NCBI GenBank assembly: GCA_902763885.1
Contig: CACWTU010000005.1
Coordinates: 35,858 to 99,857 of the forward strand
Length of the DNA: 64,000 nt
Origin: an uncultured Bacteroidales bacterium
GTDB taxonomy: Bacteria > Bacteroidota > Bacteroidia > Bacteroidales > Bacteroidaceae
Reading direction: 5' to 3'
Shown here piece by piece: positions 26,101 to 32,921 of this stretch (within the stretch, counting starts at the first letter, position 1; every line of letters starts with the position of its first letter). Under the pieces are notes generated by a model, which was given only the letters and a program-made list of their open reading frames with translations, was not told the origin of the DNA and searched no databases. Position numbers and translations under genes: made by a program.

Positions 26101-26240
26101 ATGCCATAGAATACTTTGAGAAGTGCTATGATATAAGAAGGACCATATCTGGTGATGGCTATCCAAGCACCAAGAATGTTCTGGACCTTCTCCAGAATTC
26201 CCGCCGGAATAAAAAGATTATTGATAGTCAACAAAAATAG
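23145..26240 (+). CDS. Large secreted TPR-repeat protein
   Basis: A 1031-aa exported protein: signal peptide to about residue 21 (YSTAQ), beta-sandwich domain (25-110) with GLPDKPGVPLSGVSIRVKG, a helical/coiled-coil region (115-285), then 17 kinesin-light-chain-type TPR units of 42 residues (about 288-1010). Each unit carries a pattern such as ATCYNNLGNVY...GDYxKALxYxEKSLxI, with few insertions, so the array is unusually regular. It should form a long superhelical scaffold in the periplasm or at the outer membrane. It is the last gene of the RyR/TIR operon, and the TIR protein's own periplasmic part is a plausible contact. Confidence 0.8.
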   Translation: MRFERLLILLFSCFMGCYSTAQIQKGYVRTKGLPDKPGVPLSGVSIRVKGTHNQAISIDDGTVAIELIGKKNGDAYFLQQVQKLGYELNDKNDLNREFAFSDKVTQEFVMVSTSQLLADKQRIEENAFKYAEKSYLQKIEQLDKQKEASLIAAEKYNEEIRNLQDQFAQFQSLIDGLAEHYAHVDYDNLDEKSREIYMLIESGQLERADSLINELFDPMDVIRQNKAALDEINKKLRKAHDILDKANKDMAAVLKQQDKDAGYLYQLYTIALAGFDKDKAKFYIETRAELDTANIQWQNDAGYFIRDYLADYSGAMKYFRRSLDKALGAYGEESGWAAVCYNDIGATYLNQGDTDNALKSLLKALDISINIFGEGHINVAQCYNTLGNTYSRMGDYSKALEYYEKSLGISVDSLGQDNISAATYYNNIGQVYSNLGEYSKARDYYEKSIDIKKSVYGDANNDVATGYGNLGNVYMNLGDYTYALELFKKSVDIKRSILGEKHPDISSVYNNIGGVYSELGDYDAASDYYEKSISIYRSVFGENHLNIATCYNNLGNVCKLKGDYAKALDYFEKSLKIRNDLMGSDNLQSAPVYNNIGGLYFEKADYDKAMGYYQKSMDIIKNAIGDEKPDMVISYINIGSVYHNTGRYDEALSYFNKAYELGIKVIGDKHPRIAQCFNNMGNVYFSIGDYTNAIEYQEKALALRLEVLGENSPEVAASYNDLGYLYISLGNYEKALDLFEKSLKIYRKTLGEKHISVAKCLNNIGELNIKQKKYSAALKYLEQALKIRQAQYGENHPDVAYSYYNIGDVYYNQKKYSEALEYYLKSLDIREKILGGSNRLVAMSYYNVGQAYNKLGDYNKTVENYSKALEIRLQVYGRENSVVATNYYNLGNVYFNHGDNEKAESCYKEALDIRKALFGEEDLSVAACYNNLGQVKRDEKRYDEALDYCNKALEIRKKALENDDMDIAVSYFYIAAIYYDQGDYGNAIEYFEKCYDIRRTISGDGYPSTKNVLDLLQNSRRNKKIIDSQQK

Positions 26241-26560
26241 GCTTGCCGAATCCCACTCTTTACACAAATAAAGGCCGCCATTGGCTAACTAATCCAGAAA
26301 AGGATACGATTTGCAGTTATAATTCGGCCCGGAGGGACGAATCGGCCTGGAGGGCCGCCCGTTTCCGTTAGGAAACTAAAATGAGGTGGGATATTCATCC
26401 CACTCTTGCCACAAAATAAGGCCGCCCTCGGGCAGCTAGATGGTAGAAAGCCAGCATTTTGCAGTTATCATTCGGCCTGAAGGGACGAATCGGCCTGGAG
26501 GGCCGCCCGTTTCCGTTAGGAAACTAAAATGAGGCTTGCCGAATCCCACTCTTTACGCAA
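26241..26560 (+). repeat. Tandem repeat carrying tRNA-Ser 3'-end-like sequence
   Basis: Two units of about 145 bp (roughly 26241-26385 and 26386-26534) and a truncated third (from 26535). Each begins with, or near, a CCCACTCTT segment like the 3' end of tRNA-Ser, then has AAGGCCGCC...GGC, a TTTGCAGTTAT box, CGGCCTGGAGGGCCG and a GTTTCCgttaGGAAAC hairpin before AAAATGAGG. No gene is seen in this 348-bp gap between the TPR gene and the tRNA. Confidence 0.8.
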
Positions 26561-26561
26561 A

Positions 26562-26583
26562 AAGCCAGGCTAAAACCTGGCTT
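26562..26583 (-). terminator. Terminator of tRNA-Ser
   Basis: On the minus strand AAGCCAGG pairs with CCTGGCTT around TTTTAG and is followed by TTTTG. It lies directly after the tRNA 3' end and is the core of a longer inverted repeat (26541-26605) that also covers the tRNA acceptor and T-arm bases. Confidence 0.75.
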
Positions 26584-26588
26584 CTTTG

Positions 26589-26676
26589 CGGAAAGAGTGG
26601 GATTCAAACCCACGGTACGGCAAGGCCGTACGCCGGATTTCGAGTCCGGTCCATTCGATCACTCTGGCATCTTTCC
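26589..26676 (-). tRNA. tRNA-Ser (anticodon CGA)
   Basis: An 88-nt type II tRNA. Acceptor GGAAAGA pairs with TCTTTCC, discriminator G. The D-arm is GCCAGAGTGATCGAATGG, the anticodon stem CCGGA/TCCGG with loop CTCGAAA gives anticodon CGA (codon UCG), the long variable arm is GTACGGCCTTGCCGTAC, and the T-arm GTGGG-TTTGAAT-CCCAC has T in the place of the usual C in TTCGA. CCA is not encoded (CAA follows). Promoter element TACCTTTG lies 14 nt upstream. Confidence 0.95.
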
Positions 26677-26689
26677 TTGAAATCGGGTG

Positions 26690-26697
26690 CAAAGGTA
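26690..26697 (-). promoter_or_regulatory. Promoter -7 element of tRNA-Ser
   Basis: The minus strand reads TACCTTTG, matching TAnnTTTG, 14 nt before the tRNA 5' end. No clear -33 element. Confidence 0.55.
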
Positions 26698-26734
26698 TAG
26701 AAAAAATGTCTATCCGATGCACCCGATAGATTAT

Positions 26735-27133
26735 TTACAACTCCTGGATAATCTGGTTGGCCAGCTCCGTGTTGTCGGGGCGTATGATTACGCGTGAGAA
26801 CTCTGATGATGAATCAGCGAATGCGTACATGTACTCAACTGATATGCCGGCGGCTGAAAGGCGTTCCATTGCGTTAGCCATAGCGCCGGGTACATTGGCA
26901 CACTCCAGATAAACCACCTGGGTCATTGTCACTGCGTATGAGTTTGCCTTGATGAGGTTGAAGGCGCGCTCAATCTGGTCACGCTCCACTATGATGCGGG
27001 CAATACCGAAATCCTGAGTCTCAGATACGGTGAATGCCTTCATGTTTATGTTGTTGTTACCAAGCAGTCTGGCCAGCTCGGCAAATTTTCCCTTCTCATT
27101 CTCCAGGAAAACTGAAATCTGTCTGATAAGCAT
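26735..27133 (-). CDS. Tandem ACT-domain amino-acid-binding protein
   Basis: A 132-aa cytoplasmic protein of two ACT domains (about 1-66 and 70-132): ISVFLENEKGKFAELARLLG and VVYLECANVPGAMANAMERL carry the expected ligand-loop glycine. ACT proteins of this size sense amino acids, often aromatic or branched ones. It lies 23 nt downstream of the PaaK-type ligase gene and is probably in the same operon; the same pairing is common in Bacteroidales, where it goes with indolepyruvate or aryl-acid metabolism. The ligand is not known from sequence. Confidence 0.87.
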   Translation of the reverse strand: MLIRQISVFLENEKGKFAELARLLGNNNINMKAFTVSETQDFGIARIIVERDQIERAFNLIKANSYAVTMTQVVYLECANVPGAMANAMERLSAAGISVEYMYAFADSSSEFSRVIIRPDNTELANQIIQEL

Positions 27134-27156
27134 AGTTGGGGATATTGATTAGGTTA

Positions 27157-28458
27157 TTATTCAAATTTACGGTGGTCAATGGCGCGCTTGGCCTTGCCGG
27201 TTGAGCGCTCAATGGTACCGGGCTGCACAATCTTGATGTTAGGCTGGATACCTACAACGCTCTGGATCCTGGAAGTGAGGCGCTGACGCAGACGAACCAG
27301 TTCGTTAACCTGGTCAGTGTAGAACTCAGGCTTGACCTCAACCTGGATATCGAATGTATCAGTGTTGTTGATGCGGTCCACCTCAATAAGGAAGTAGGGC
27401 TCGTACTCCGGGAACTCCAGAAGGATTGATTCTATCTGTGACGGGAATACGTTCACGCCGCGGATAATCATCATGTCATCGCTGCGGCCCAGGATCTTGC
27501 CCATACGGACTGCGGTACGGCCACACTCACACTTGTCATAATTAAGATAGGTGAGGTCACGTGTGCGGTAACGTATCATGGGCATGCCCCACTTGTCAAG
27601 GGTTGTGAATACAAGCTCACCCTTCTGGCCGGGTTCAACAGGCTGCAGGGTTACGGGGTCTATGATCTCAGGATAATAGAGGTCTTCCCACAGATGGGTG
27701 CCGTTCTGGCACTCGCACTCGCCGCCTACGCCGGGGCCGCTTATCTCAGTGAGTCCGTAGATATCATAAGCCTTGATGTGGAGCTTCTCCTCAAGTTCCT
27801 TACGCATGGCGTTGGTCCATGGCTCGGCACCGAATATGCCTACCTTGAGCTTGAAGTTGTTTATGTCAAGACCCTGCTTGCGTATCTCCTCAGCCATGTA
27901 AAGGGCGTAGGATGGGGTGCAGGCAAGCGCCGTGGCACCAAAGTCCTGCATAAGCTGGAGCTGTTTCTGTGTGTTGCCGCTACTGGTGGGTATGACTGTG
28001 GCACCAATCTTGTGCACTCCGTCATGGGCACCCAGACCGCCTGTAAAAAGGCCGTATCCGTAGGCAATCTGAACCATGTCATCGCTATTAAGTCCATAGG
28101 CCGTAAAACAACGGGCTACAGCTTCTGACCAGTTATCAAGGTCTTTCTGGACATATCCTACCACGATAGGTTTACCTGTGGTTCCTGATGATGCATGCAG
28201 GCGGAGAATGTCAGTCATGGGGACGCACATCATTCCGAAAGGATAATTGTCACGCAGATCCTGCTTGACGGTAAAAGGCAGTTTTACGATGTCATCAATA
28301 CTTTTGATGTCCTCGGGGCGTACTCCGTGTTCATCAAGCCTTTTCTTGTAGAAAGGTGAGTTGTTGTAGGCGTGTGCTACAATCTTAACGAGTTTCTCAC
28401 TTTGCAGTGCGTGCATCTCGTCCCGCGACATGCACTCAATCTTTTTGTTCCAGATCAT
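27157..28458 (-). CDS. paaK: Phenylacetate-CoA ligase family protein
   Basis: A 433-aa AMP-forming aryl-acid:CoA ligase. Motifs: LHASSGTTGKPIVVGY (ATP P-loop, near residue 90), YGYGLFTGGLGAHDG, ITEISGPGVGGECE around the conserved adenine-binding region, and the C-terminal MGKILGRSDDMMIIRGVNVF hinge with a distal lysine in RSTGKAKR. It activates phenylacetate or a related aryl acid with ATP and CoA. In anaerobic Bacteroidales there is usually no aerobic phenylacetate pathway, so it more likely works with indolepyruvate:ferredoxin oxidoreductase, reversing aryl-acid formation. The ACT gene follows closely. Confidence 0.92.
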   Translation of the reverse strand: MIWNKKIECMSRDEMHALQSEKLVKIVAHAYNNSPFYKKRLDEHGVRPEDIKSIDDIVKLPFTVKQDLRDNYPFGMMCVPMTDILRLHASSGTTGKPIVVGYVQKDLDNWSEAVARCFTAYGLNSDDMVQIAYGYGLFTGGLGAHDGVHKIGATVIPTSSGNTQKQLQLMQDFGATALACTPSYALYMAEEIRKQGLDINNFKLKVGIFGAEPWTNAMRKELEEKLHIKAYDIYGLTEISGPGVGGECECQNGTHLWEDLYYPEIIDPVTLQPVEPGQKGELVFTTLDKWGMPMIRYRTRDLTYLNYDKCECGRTAVRMGKILGRSDDMMIIRGVNVFPSQIESILLEFPEYEPYFLIEVDRINNTDTFDIQVEVKPEFYTDQVNELVRLRQRLTSRIQSVVGIQPNIKIVQPGTIERSTGKAKRAIDHRKFE

Positions 28459-28489
28459 CGTATATTAGGTGGTATGAAGTAATTGAGTG

Positions 28490-28497
28490 CAAAAGTA
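28490..28497 (-). promoter_or_regulatory. Promoter -7 element of the paaK/ACT operon
   Basis: The minus strand reads TACTTTTG, matching TAnnTTTG, 32 nt before the paaK start at 28458. It is divergent from the tsaD promoter. Confidence 0.5.
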
Positions 28498-28511
28498 GGG
28501 AAATAATATTG

Positions 28512-28519
28512 TATCTTTG
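28512..28519 (+). promoter_or_regulatory. Promoter -7 element of tsaD
   Basis: TATCTTTG matches TAnnTTTG, 28 nt before the ATG at 28548. The nearest TTG upstream (28483-28485) is 26 nt away, somewhat far for a -33 element. Confidence 0.55.
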
Positions 28520-28547
28520 CACGCCATTAGAAAATATGGAGTTAAAA

Positions 28548-29573
28548 ATGGAAAAAGACGTCTATATTTTAGGTATAGAGTCATCATGCGATGACACATC
28601 GGCTGCAGTGATACATAACGGAGAGCTGCTGTCTAACGTCGTGGCCAGCCAGAAGGTGCATGAGGAGTATGGAGGAGTGGTGCCTGAGCTGGCATCACGT
28701 GCGCATCAGCAGAACATAGTTCCGGTGGTGGATACTGCGTTGAAAAGGGCCGGAATTGATGCCGGTCAGCTCAGTGCGGTGGCTTTTACGCGCGGCCCCG
28801 GACTTATGGGCTCACTTTTGGTGGGCGTATCGTTTGCCAAAGGGTTTGCCCGTTCGCTGGATATCCCGATGATTGAGGTGAATCATCTGCAGGGACACAT
28901 CCTGGCTCATTTCATCAAGAAACCCGATGAGGAGTTGAATGCTCCTGAATTTCCGTTCCTGTGTTTGCTGGTTTCAGGTGGTAATTCACAGATAGTCAAA
29001 GTGATATCATACAACAAAATGGAGATCCTGGGGCAGACTATCGATGATGCCGCAGGTGAAGCTATGGACAAATGCTCCAAGGTGATGGGATTCGGGTATC
29101 CCGGCGGGCCGATAATAGACCGCCTGGCACGTCAGGGCAATCCTAAGGCTTATACTTTCAGCAAACCGAACATTCCCGGATATAACTACAGTTTCAGCGG
29201 ACTCAAGACATCATTCCTGTACAATCTGCGTGACTGGGTTAAGGAAGATCCGGATTTTATAGAGCATCACAAGGAGGACCTCTGCGCATCGCTTGAGCGT
29301 ACCATTGTGGAGATCCTGATGAAGAAACTACGTCAGGCCGCCAAGGATACAGGCATCAACCGTATTGCAGTGGCGGGTGGGGTATCGGCCAATACCGGAC
29401 TGCGCGAGGCTTTCCAGGACCACGCACGCCGCTATCGCTGGAAGGTATACATCCCCCCGTTCTCATACACCACCGATAACGCCGCCATGATAGCCTGCAC
29501 CGGCTATTTCAAATACCTGGATAAAGACTTCTGTTCCATCGACGTGCCCATTTATTCCAATACAAGGATATAG
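28548..29573 (+). CDS. tsaD: tRNA N6-adenosine threonylcarbamoyltransferase
   Basis: TsaD, 341 aa, transfers the threonylcarbamoyl group to A37 of ANN-reading tRNAs with TsaB/E. Seen: ILGIESSCDDTSAAV near the N-terminus, ELASRAHQQNIVPVVD, HLQGHILAHF (the HxxxH metal site), FPFLCLLVSGGNSQIV, and VAGGVSANTGLR towards the C-terminus. The ATG at 28548 was chosen as it gives the family N-terminus and has GGAG seven bases upstream; ATG at 28536 is an alternative, and the longer frame from 28407 runs back through the paaK start and is rejected. Confidence 0.95.
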   Translation: MEKDVYILGIESSCDDTSAAVIHNGELLSNVVASQKVHEEYGGVVPELASRAHQQNIVPVVDTALKRAGIDAGQLSAVAFTRGPGLMGSLLVGVSFAKGFARSLDIPMIEVNHLQGHILAHFIKKPDEELNAPEFPFLCLLVSGGNSQIVKVISYNKMEILGQTIDDAAGEAMDKCSKVMGFGYPGGPIIDRLARQGNPKAYTFSKPNIPGYNYSFSGLKTSFLYNLRDWVKEDPDFIEHHKEDLCASLERTIVEILMKKLRQAAKDTGINRIAVAGGVSANTGLREAFQDHARRYRWKVYIPPFSYTTDNAAMIACTGYFKYLDKDFCSIDVPIYSNTRI

Positions 29574-29743
29574 TTTCCAAAAAAATGTCGTGTACCTGAT
29601 ACGTAGATGGAATTCCATCCTGACGCTTAAGGCCAAAGGCCGTAAAGCGCAAAAAAACCGAGCGTAGCGAAGCAGCGAGTGTTAACCGTATGGAAAAAAT
29701 AACCCACAAATAATACTAAACAAAGAAAAAACAATCTAGTTTG

Positions 29744-29775
29744 TTTGGAAGAATGAAAACAATCGTGTAAATTTG
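29744..29775 (+). promoter_or_regulatory. Promoter of the rpmB-rpmG-DUF4295 operon
   Basis: TTTG at 29744-29747, a 20-nt spacer, then TAAATTTG at 29768-29775: a full Bacteroidetes -33/-7 promoter. The rpmB start is at 29823, giving a leader of about 43 nt. Confidence 0.8.
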
Positions 29776-29822
29776 CACCCTGTTTTGAGAACACAGCAAA
29801 AAACGAATAAAAACAGATAGAT

Positions 29823-30083
29823 ATGTCAAGAATTTGTCAGATCACCGGAAAGAAGGCAATGGTTGGCAACAATGTTTCTCACTCAAAGCGTAGAACCAAG
29901 AGGACATTTGATGTTAACCTGTTCACTAAGAAGTTCTTCTATGTTGAGGAGAACTGCTGGATCAGCCTCAAACTCAGTGCTGCCGGCCTGAGAATAATCA
30001 ACAAGAAAGGTCTTGATGCCGCCCTTAAGGAGGCTGTCGCTAACGGCTATTGCGATTGGAAAGACATCAGAATCATTGCGTAA
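29823..30083 (+). CDS. rpmB: 50S ribosomal protein L28
   Basis: An 86-aa L28 with the typical start [21 protein letters not shown] and the basic [13 protein letters not shown] segment, followed by [20 protein letters not shown]. Structural protein of the large subunit. It is the first gene of a three-gene operon with rpmG and a DUF4295 gene, the standard order in Bacteroidales. The length is normal and no unusual residue is seen. Confidence 0.97.
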   Translation: MSRICQITGKKAMVGNNVSHSKRRTKRTFDVNLFTKKFFYVEENCWISLKLSAAGLRIINKKGLDAALKEAVANGYCDWKDIRIIA

Positions 30084-30103
30084 AACAGTAAGGAGTTCAT
30101 ACT

Positions 30104-30292
30104 ATGGCAAAGAAAGTAAAAGGCAACAGGGTTCAGGTTATCCTGGAATGCACTGAGCACAAAGACAGCGGTATGCCGGGCACTTCCCGTTACATTACCA
30201 CCAAGAACAGGAAGAACACTCCTGAGAGACTGGAACTTAAAAAGTATAACCCCATTCTCAAGAGGATGACAATCCATCGTGAGATTAAGTAA
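30104..30292 (+). CDS. rpmG: 50S ribosomal protein L33
   Basis: A 62-aa L33 starting [20 protein letters not shown], with [20 protein letters not shown] and a basic C-terminus. Only one cysteine (ECTEHK) is present and no CxxC pair, so this is a zinc-independent (C-minus) form. It lies 20 nt after rpmB and 13 nt before the DUF4295 gene. Confidence 0.96.
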   Translation: MAKKVKGNRVQVILECTEHKDSGMPGTSRYITTKNRKNTPERLELKKYNPILKRMTIHREIK

Positions 30293-30305
30293 TACGTTTT
30301 AAACC

Positions 30306-30452
30306 ATGGCAAAGAAAGTAGTTGCTACCCTGCGTCAGGGTAAGGTTTCAATGGCTAAGGTCATCAAGATGGTTAAGTCACCTAAGACCGGTGCCTATAT
30401 GTTCACAGAGCAGATTGTAACTGACGAACAGCTTAAGAACGCCATCAAGTAA
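30306..30452 (+). CDS. DUF4295 small basic protein
   Basis: A 48-aa lysine-rich protein (MAKKVVATLRQGKVSMAKVI at the start, TGAYMFTEQIVTDEQLKNAIK at the end). The family DUF4295 is restricted to Bacteroidetes and nearly always follows rpmB-rpmG, as here (13-nt gap). The size, charge and context point to a lineage-specific ribosome-associated protein. A terminator follows 22 nt after the stop codon. Confidence 0.9.
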   Translation: MAKKVVATLRQGKVSMAKVIKMVKSPKTGAYMFTEQIVTDEQLKNAIK

Positions 30453-30473
30453 GTTGTTTGATAAGAAACTATA

Positions 30474-30504
30474 AAAGAGAGTGGTCAGATGGCCGCTCTT
30501 TTTT
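30474..30504 (+). terminator. Terminator of the rpmB operon
   Basis: AGAGTGGTC pairs with GGCCGCTCT (9 bp, two G-T pairs) around AGAT and is followed by six T residues. Confidence 0.85.
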
Positions 30505-30560
30505 GTTTTTAAGCCCTCTTTTAGGCTTAAATATAAATAGGTAAAATCAAAACTAATTCT

Positions 30561-30568
30561 TAAATTTG
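30561..30568 (+). promoter_or_regulatory. Promoter -7 element of ftsY-rimO
   Basis: TAAATTTG matches TAnnTTTG, 44 nt before the ftsY start and just after the rpmB-operon terminator. No clear -33 element. Confidence 0.6.
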
Positions 30569-30612
30569 CAGTTTGGGTACGGAGGATAAATGCCGTATTC
30601 ATCAGTGTTTTT

Positions 30613-31572
30613 ATGGGTCTGTTTTCATTTTTCTCAAAAGATAAGAAGGAAGTCCTTGACAAGGGTCTTGAAAAGACTAAAACCAGCGTATTCTCAAAGA
30701 TTGCCCGTGCTATTGCCGGCAAGTCAACCGTTGATGATGAGGTGCTTGATAATCTTGAGGAGGTTCTCATTACATCCGATGTGGGTGTAGAGACTACTCT
30801 CAAGATCATAAAGCGCATCCAGGAGCGTGTGGCACGTGACAAATACATGGGTACGGCTGAGCTGAACGATATCCTGCGTGAGGAAATATCGGCTCTTCTT
30901 GTGGAGAATAATCCGGATGACGATACTGAGCCGTTCAGCGTTCCCGCAGGACGTAAGCCTTACGTAGTGCTCGTGGTAGGCGTGAATGGCGTTGGGAAGA
31001 CTACGACAATAGGCAAACTTGCATATCAGTTCAAGAAACGCGGCCTCAAGGTTATGCTTGGTGCTGCCGATACGTTCCGTGCCGCAGCCATTGAGCAGTT
31101 GCAGGAGTGGGGACGTAGGGTAGATGTGCCGGTGATAAGGCAGGAGATGGGTTCTGACCCTGCATCGGTGGCATACGATACTCTCAGCTCTGCCGTAGCC
31201 AACGGTGTGGATGTGGTTCTGATTGACACAGCAGGCCGCCTGCACAATAAGGTGGGTCTGATGAATGAGCTCACCAAGATACGCAACGTGATGAACAAGG
31301 TTGTGGAGGGCGCTCCTGATGATGTTCTGCTTGTACTTGACGGCTCTACCGGCCAGAATGCCTTTGAGCAGGCCAAGCAGTTCACTCTTGCCACAAAAGT
31401 TACCCAGTTGGCAATAACCAAGCTTGACGGAACAGCCAAGGGAGGTGTTGTTATAGGCATATCTGACCAGTTCAAGGTACCTGTCAAGTATGTGGGTCTG
31501 GGTGAGGCTATGGACAACCTCCAGGTATTCAATAAGACAGAATTTGTAGATTCCCTATTTAAACAGGATTGA
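30613..31572 (+). CDS. ftsY: Signal recognition particle receptor FtsY
   Basis: A 319-aa SRP-GTPase that docks SRP-bound ribosomes at the inner membrane. N domain (about 1-100) then G domain: G1 GVNGVGKTTTIGKLA (residues 122-136), LGAADTFRAAA, DTAGRLHNKVGLM, and the TKLDGTAKGG motif. The acidic A domain of E. coli FtsY is absent; only a short N-terminal amphipathic segment (MGLFSFFSKDKKEVLDKGLE) precedes the N domain, the usual form in Bacteroidetes. The rimO start follows the stop by 1 nt. Confidence 0.97.
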   Translation: MGLFSFFSKDKKEVLDKGLEKTKTSVFSKIARAIAGKSTVDDEVLDNLEEVLITSDVGVETTLKIIKRIQERVARDKYMGTAELNDILREEISALLVENNPDDDTEPFSVPAGRKPYVVLVVGVNGVGKTTTIGKLAYQFKKRGLKVMLGAADTFRAAAIEQLQEWGRRVDVPVIRQEMGSDPASVAYDTLSSAVANGVDVVLIDTAGRLHNKVGLMNELTKIRNVMNKVVEGAPDDVLLVLDGSTGQNAFEQAKQFTLATKVTQLAITKLDGTAKGGVVIGISDQFKVPVKYVGLGEAMDNLQVFNKTEFVDSLFKQD

Positions 31573-31573
31573 G

Positions 31574-32905
31574 ATGAGGCGCGGAAGTGTGGATATAATC
31601 ACTTTAGGATGCTCTAAGAATCTTGTTGATTCTGAGAAACTTATAGCTCAATTCAGAGCTAATGGCATCAAGGTGAGACATGATCCGGACAAGGTTAGCG
31701 CCGAGACTGTCATAATCAACACATGCGGCTTTATAGGCGATGCACAGGAGGAATCAATCAATATGATCCTGGAATGCTGTGAGCTTAAGAAAGCCGGCAA
31801 GGTAGGGCGTGTCTTTGTGATGGGGTGCCTGTCACAAAAGTTCCATAAAGAGCTTATGGATGAGATACCAGAGGTGGACGGATGGTACGGTAAGTTTGAC
31901 TGGAACGGCATAATCAAAGAGATGGGGCAGGTTTGGCACGGCGAGATAGAGAATGACCGTGTAATAACCACGCCGCCTCATTACGCCTATCTAAAGATTG
32001 CCGAGGGCTGCAACCGGGGCTGTGCATACTGTGCAATACCTCTTATGACCGGCAAGTACCGTTCACGCAGTCAGGAGGATATCCTGGATGAGACCCGCAG
32101 ACTGGTGGCCAAAGGCGTGAAGGAGATACAACTGATAGCCCAGGACCTTACGTATTACGGTACAGATATTGCTCACAAGCCTACGCTTGCCGAACTTGTA
32201 CAGCGTATTTCTGACATATCGGGAGTGGAGTGGCTGCGCCTGCATTACGGCTATCCCAACAATTTCCCCATGGATCTGCTGCCGGTGATGCGTGAGCGCG
32301 ATAATGTGTGCAAGTATATGGATATAGCCCTGCAGCATATCAGTGACCCCGTGCTCAAGCGTATGCACCGTAATATCACGTCTCGGGAGACGCGTGATTT
32401 CCTGGCCCGCATCCGTGAGGAGGTACCCGGAATACATCTGCGTACCACACTGATGGTGGGTTTCCCGGGTGAGACGGATGATGATTATGCCCAGCTGCTG
32501 GATTTTGTGCGCGAGCAGCGTTTTGAGCGTATGGGCGCCTTTGCATACTGTGAGGTGGACGGGACATACTCCGCCTTACACTACAAGGATGATGTTCCAG
32601 ATGAGGTGAAGCAGGCCCGTCTGTCACGCCTGATGCGTGTACAGCAGGATATATCGGCCGATATAAGCGCATTAAAGGTAGGTAAGACATTCAAGACAAT
32701 GATTGACCGCCTGGAGGGTGAGTACTATGTGGGGCGTACGGAGTATGACTCACCTGAAGTTGATCCGGAGGTGCTTGTAAAGGCTGACGTTGAACTGCCT
32801 GTGGGTGAGTTCCGGAATGTAACAATAACGGAGGCCGATGCCTTTGATCTATATGGAGAAATTAGGGGCACAAAAAGAACCGTCCCCTTTGTGCCCCAGA
32901 AATAA
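31574..32905 (+). CDS. rimO: Ribosomal protein S12 methylthiotransferase RimO
   Basis: A 443-aa radical-SAM methylthiotransferase acting on Asp of S12. The UPF0004 N-domain has cysteines in LGCSKNLVDS, NTCGFIGDA and VMGCLSQ; the radical-SAM CxxxCxxC is CNRGCAYC with AIPLMTGKYRSR after it; a TRAM domain ends the protein (about 375-435). The last 13 residues (RGTKRTVPFVPQK) are encoded by a REP-like palindrome at 32865-32897, so the C-terminus looks added or replaced by repeat insertion. It lies 1 nt after ftsY and 16 nt before an HU gene. Confidence 0.96.
   Translation: MRRGSVDIITLGCSKNLVDSEKLIAQFRANGIKVRHDPDKVSAETVIINTCGFIGDAQEESINMILECCELKKAGKVGRVFVMGCLSQKFHKELMDEIPEVDGWYGKFDWNGIIKEMGQVWHGEIENDRVITTPPHYAYLKIAEGCNRGCAYCAIPLMTGKYRSRSQEDILDETRRLVAKGVKEIQLIAQDLTYYGTDIAHKPTLAELVQRISDISGVEWLRLHYGYPNNFPMDLLPVMRERDNVCKYMDIALQHISDPVLKRMHRNITSRETRDFLARIREEVPGIHLRTTLMVGFPGETDDDYAQLLDFVREQRFERMGAFAYCEVDGTYSALHYKDDVPDEVKQARLSRLMRVQQDISADISALKVGKTFKTMIDRLEGEYYVGRTEYDSPEVDPEVLVKADVELPVGEFRNVTITEADAFDLYGEIRGTKRTVPFVPQK
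32865..32897 (+). repeat. REP-like palindrome inside the rimO 3' end
   Basis: A perfect 10-bp inverted repeat GGGGCACAAA / TTTGTGCCCC around the 13-nt loop AAGAACCGTCCCC. The loop differs from that of the pair at 11480-11621 by one base while the stem is different, which shows compensating stem change in one family. Confidence 0.85.
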
Positions 32906-32921
32906 ATAAACTGACCTATAT

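Noticed and set aside
17754-26240. Assignment to Thoeris or to a classic CBASS system
   Set aside because: No ThsA/SIR2-SLOG effector, no cyclase of the CD-NTase type and no Cap genes are present; the shared feature is only the TIR domain.
26241-26676. Prophage or integrative element at tRNA-Ser
   Set aside because: The repeats have tRNA-like sequence, but there is no integrase, relaxase or phage gene on either side.
28407-28547. Longer TsaD frame beginning inside the paaK start
   Set aside because: The first 43 or so residues have no family match and cover the promoter region; TsaD normally begins just before ILGIESSCDD.
29637-29673. Hairpin after tsaD (GGCCaaaGGCC) as a terminator
   Set aside because: On the plus strand it is followed by A residues, not T; no minus-strand gene needs it, so I could not support the call.
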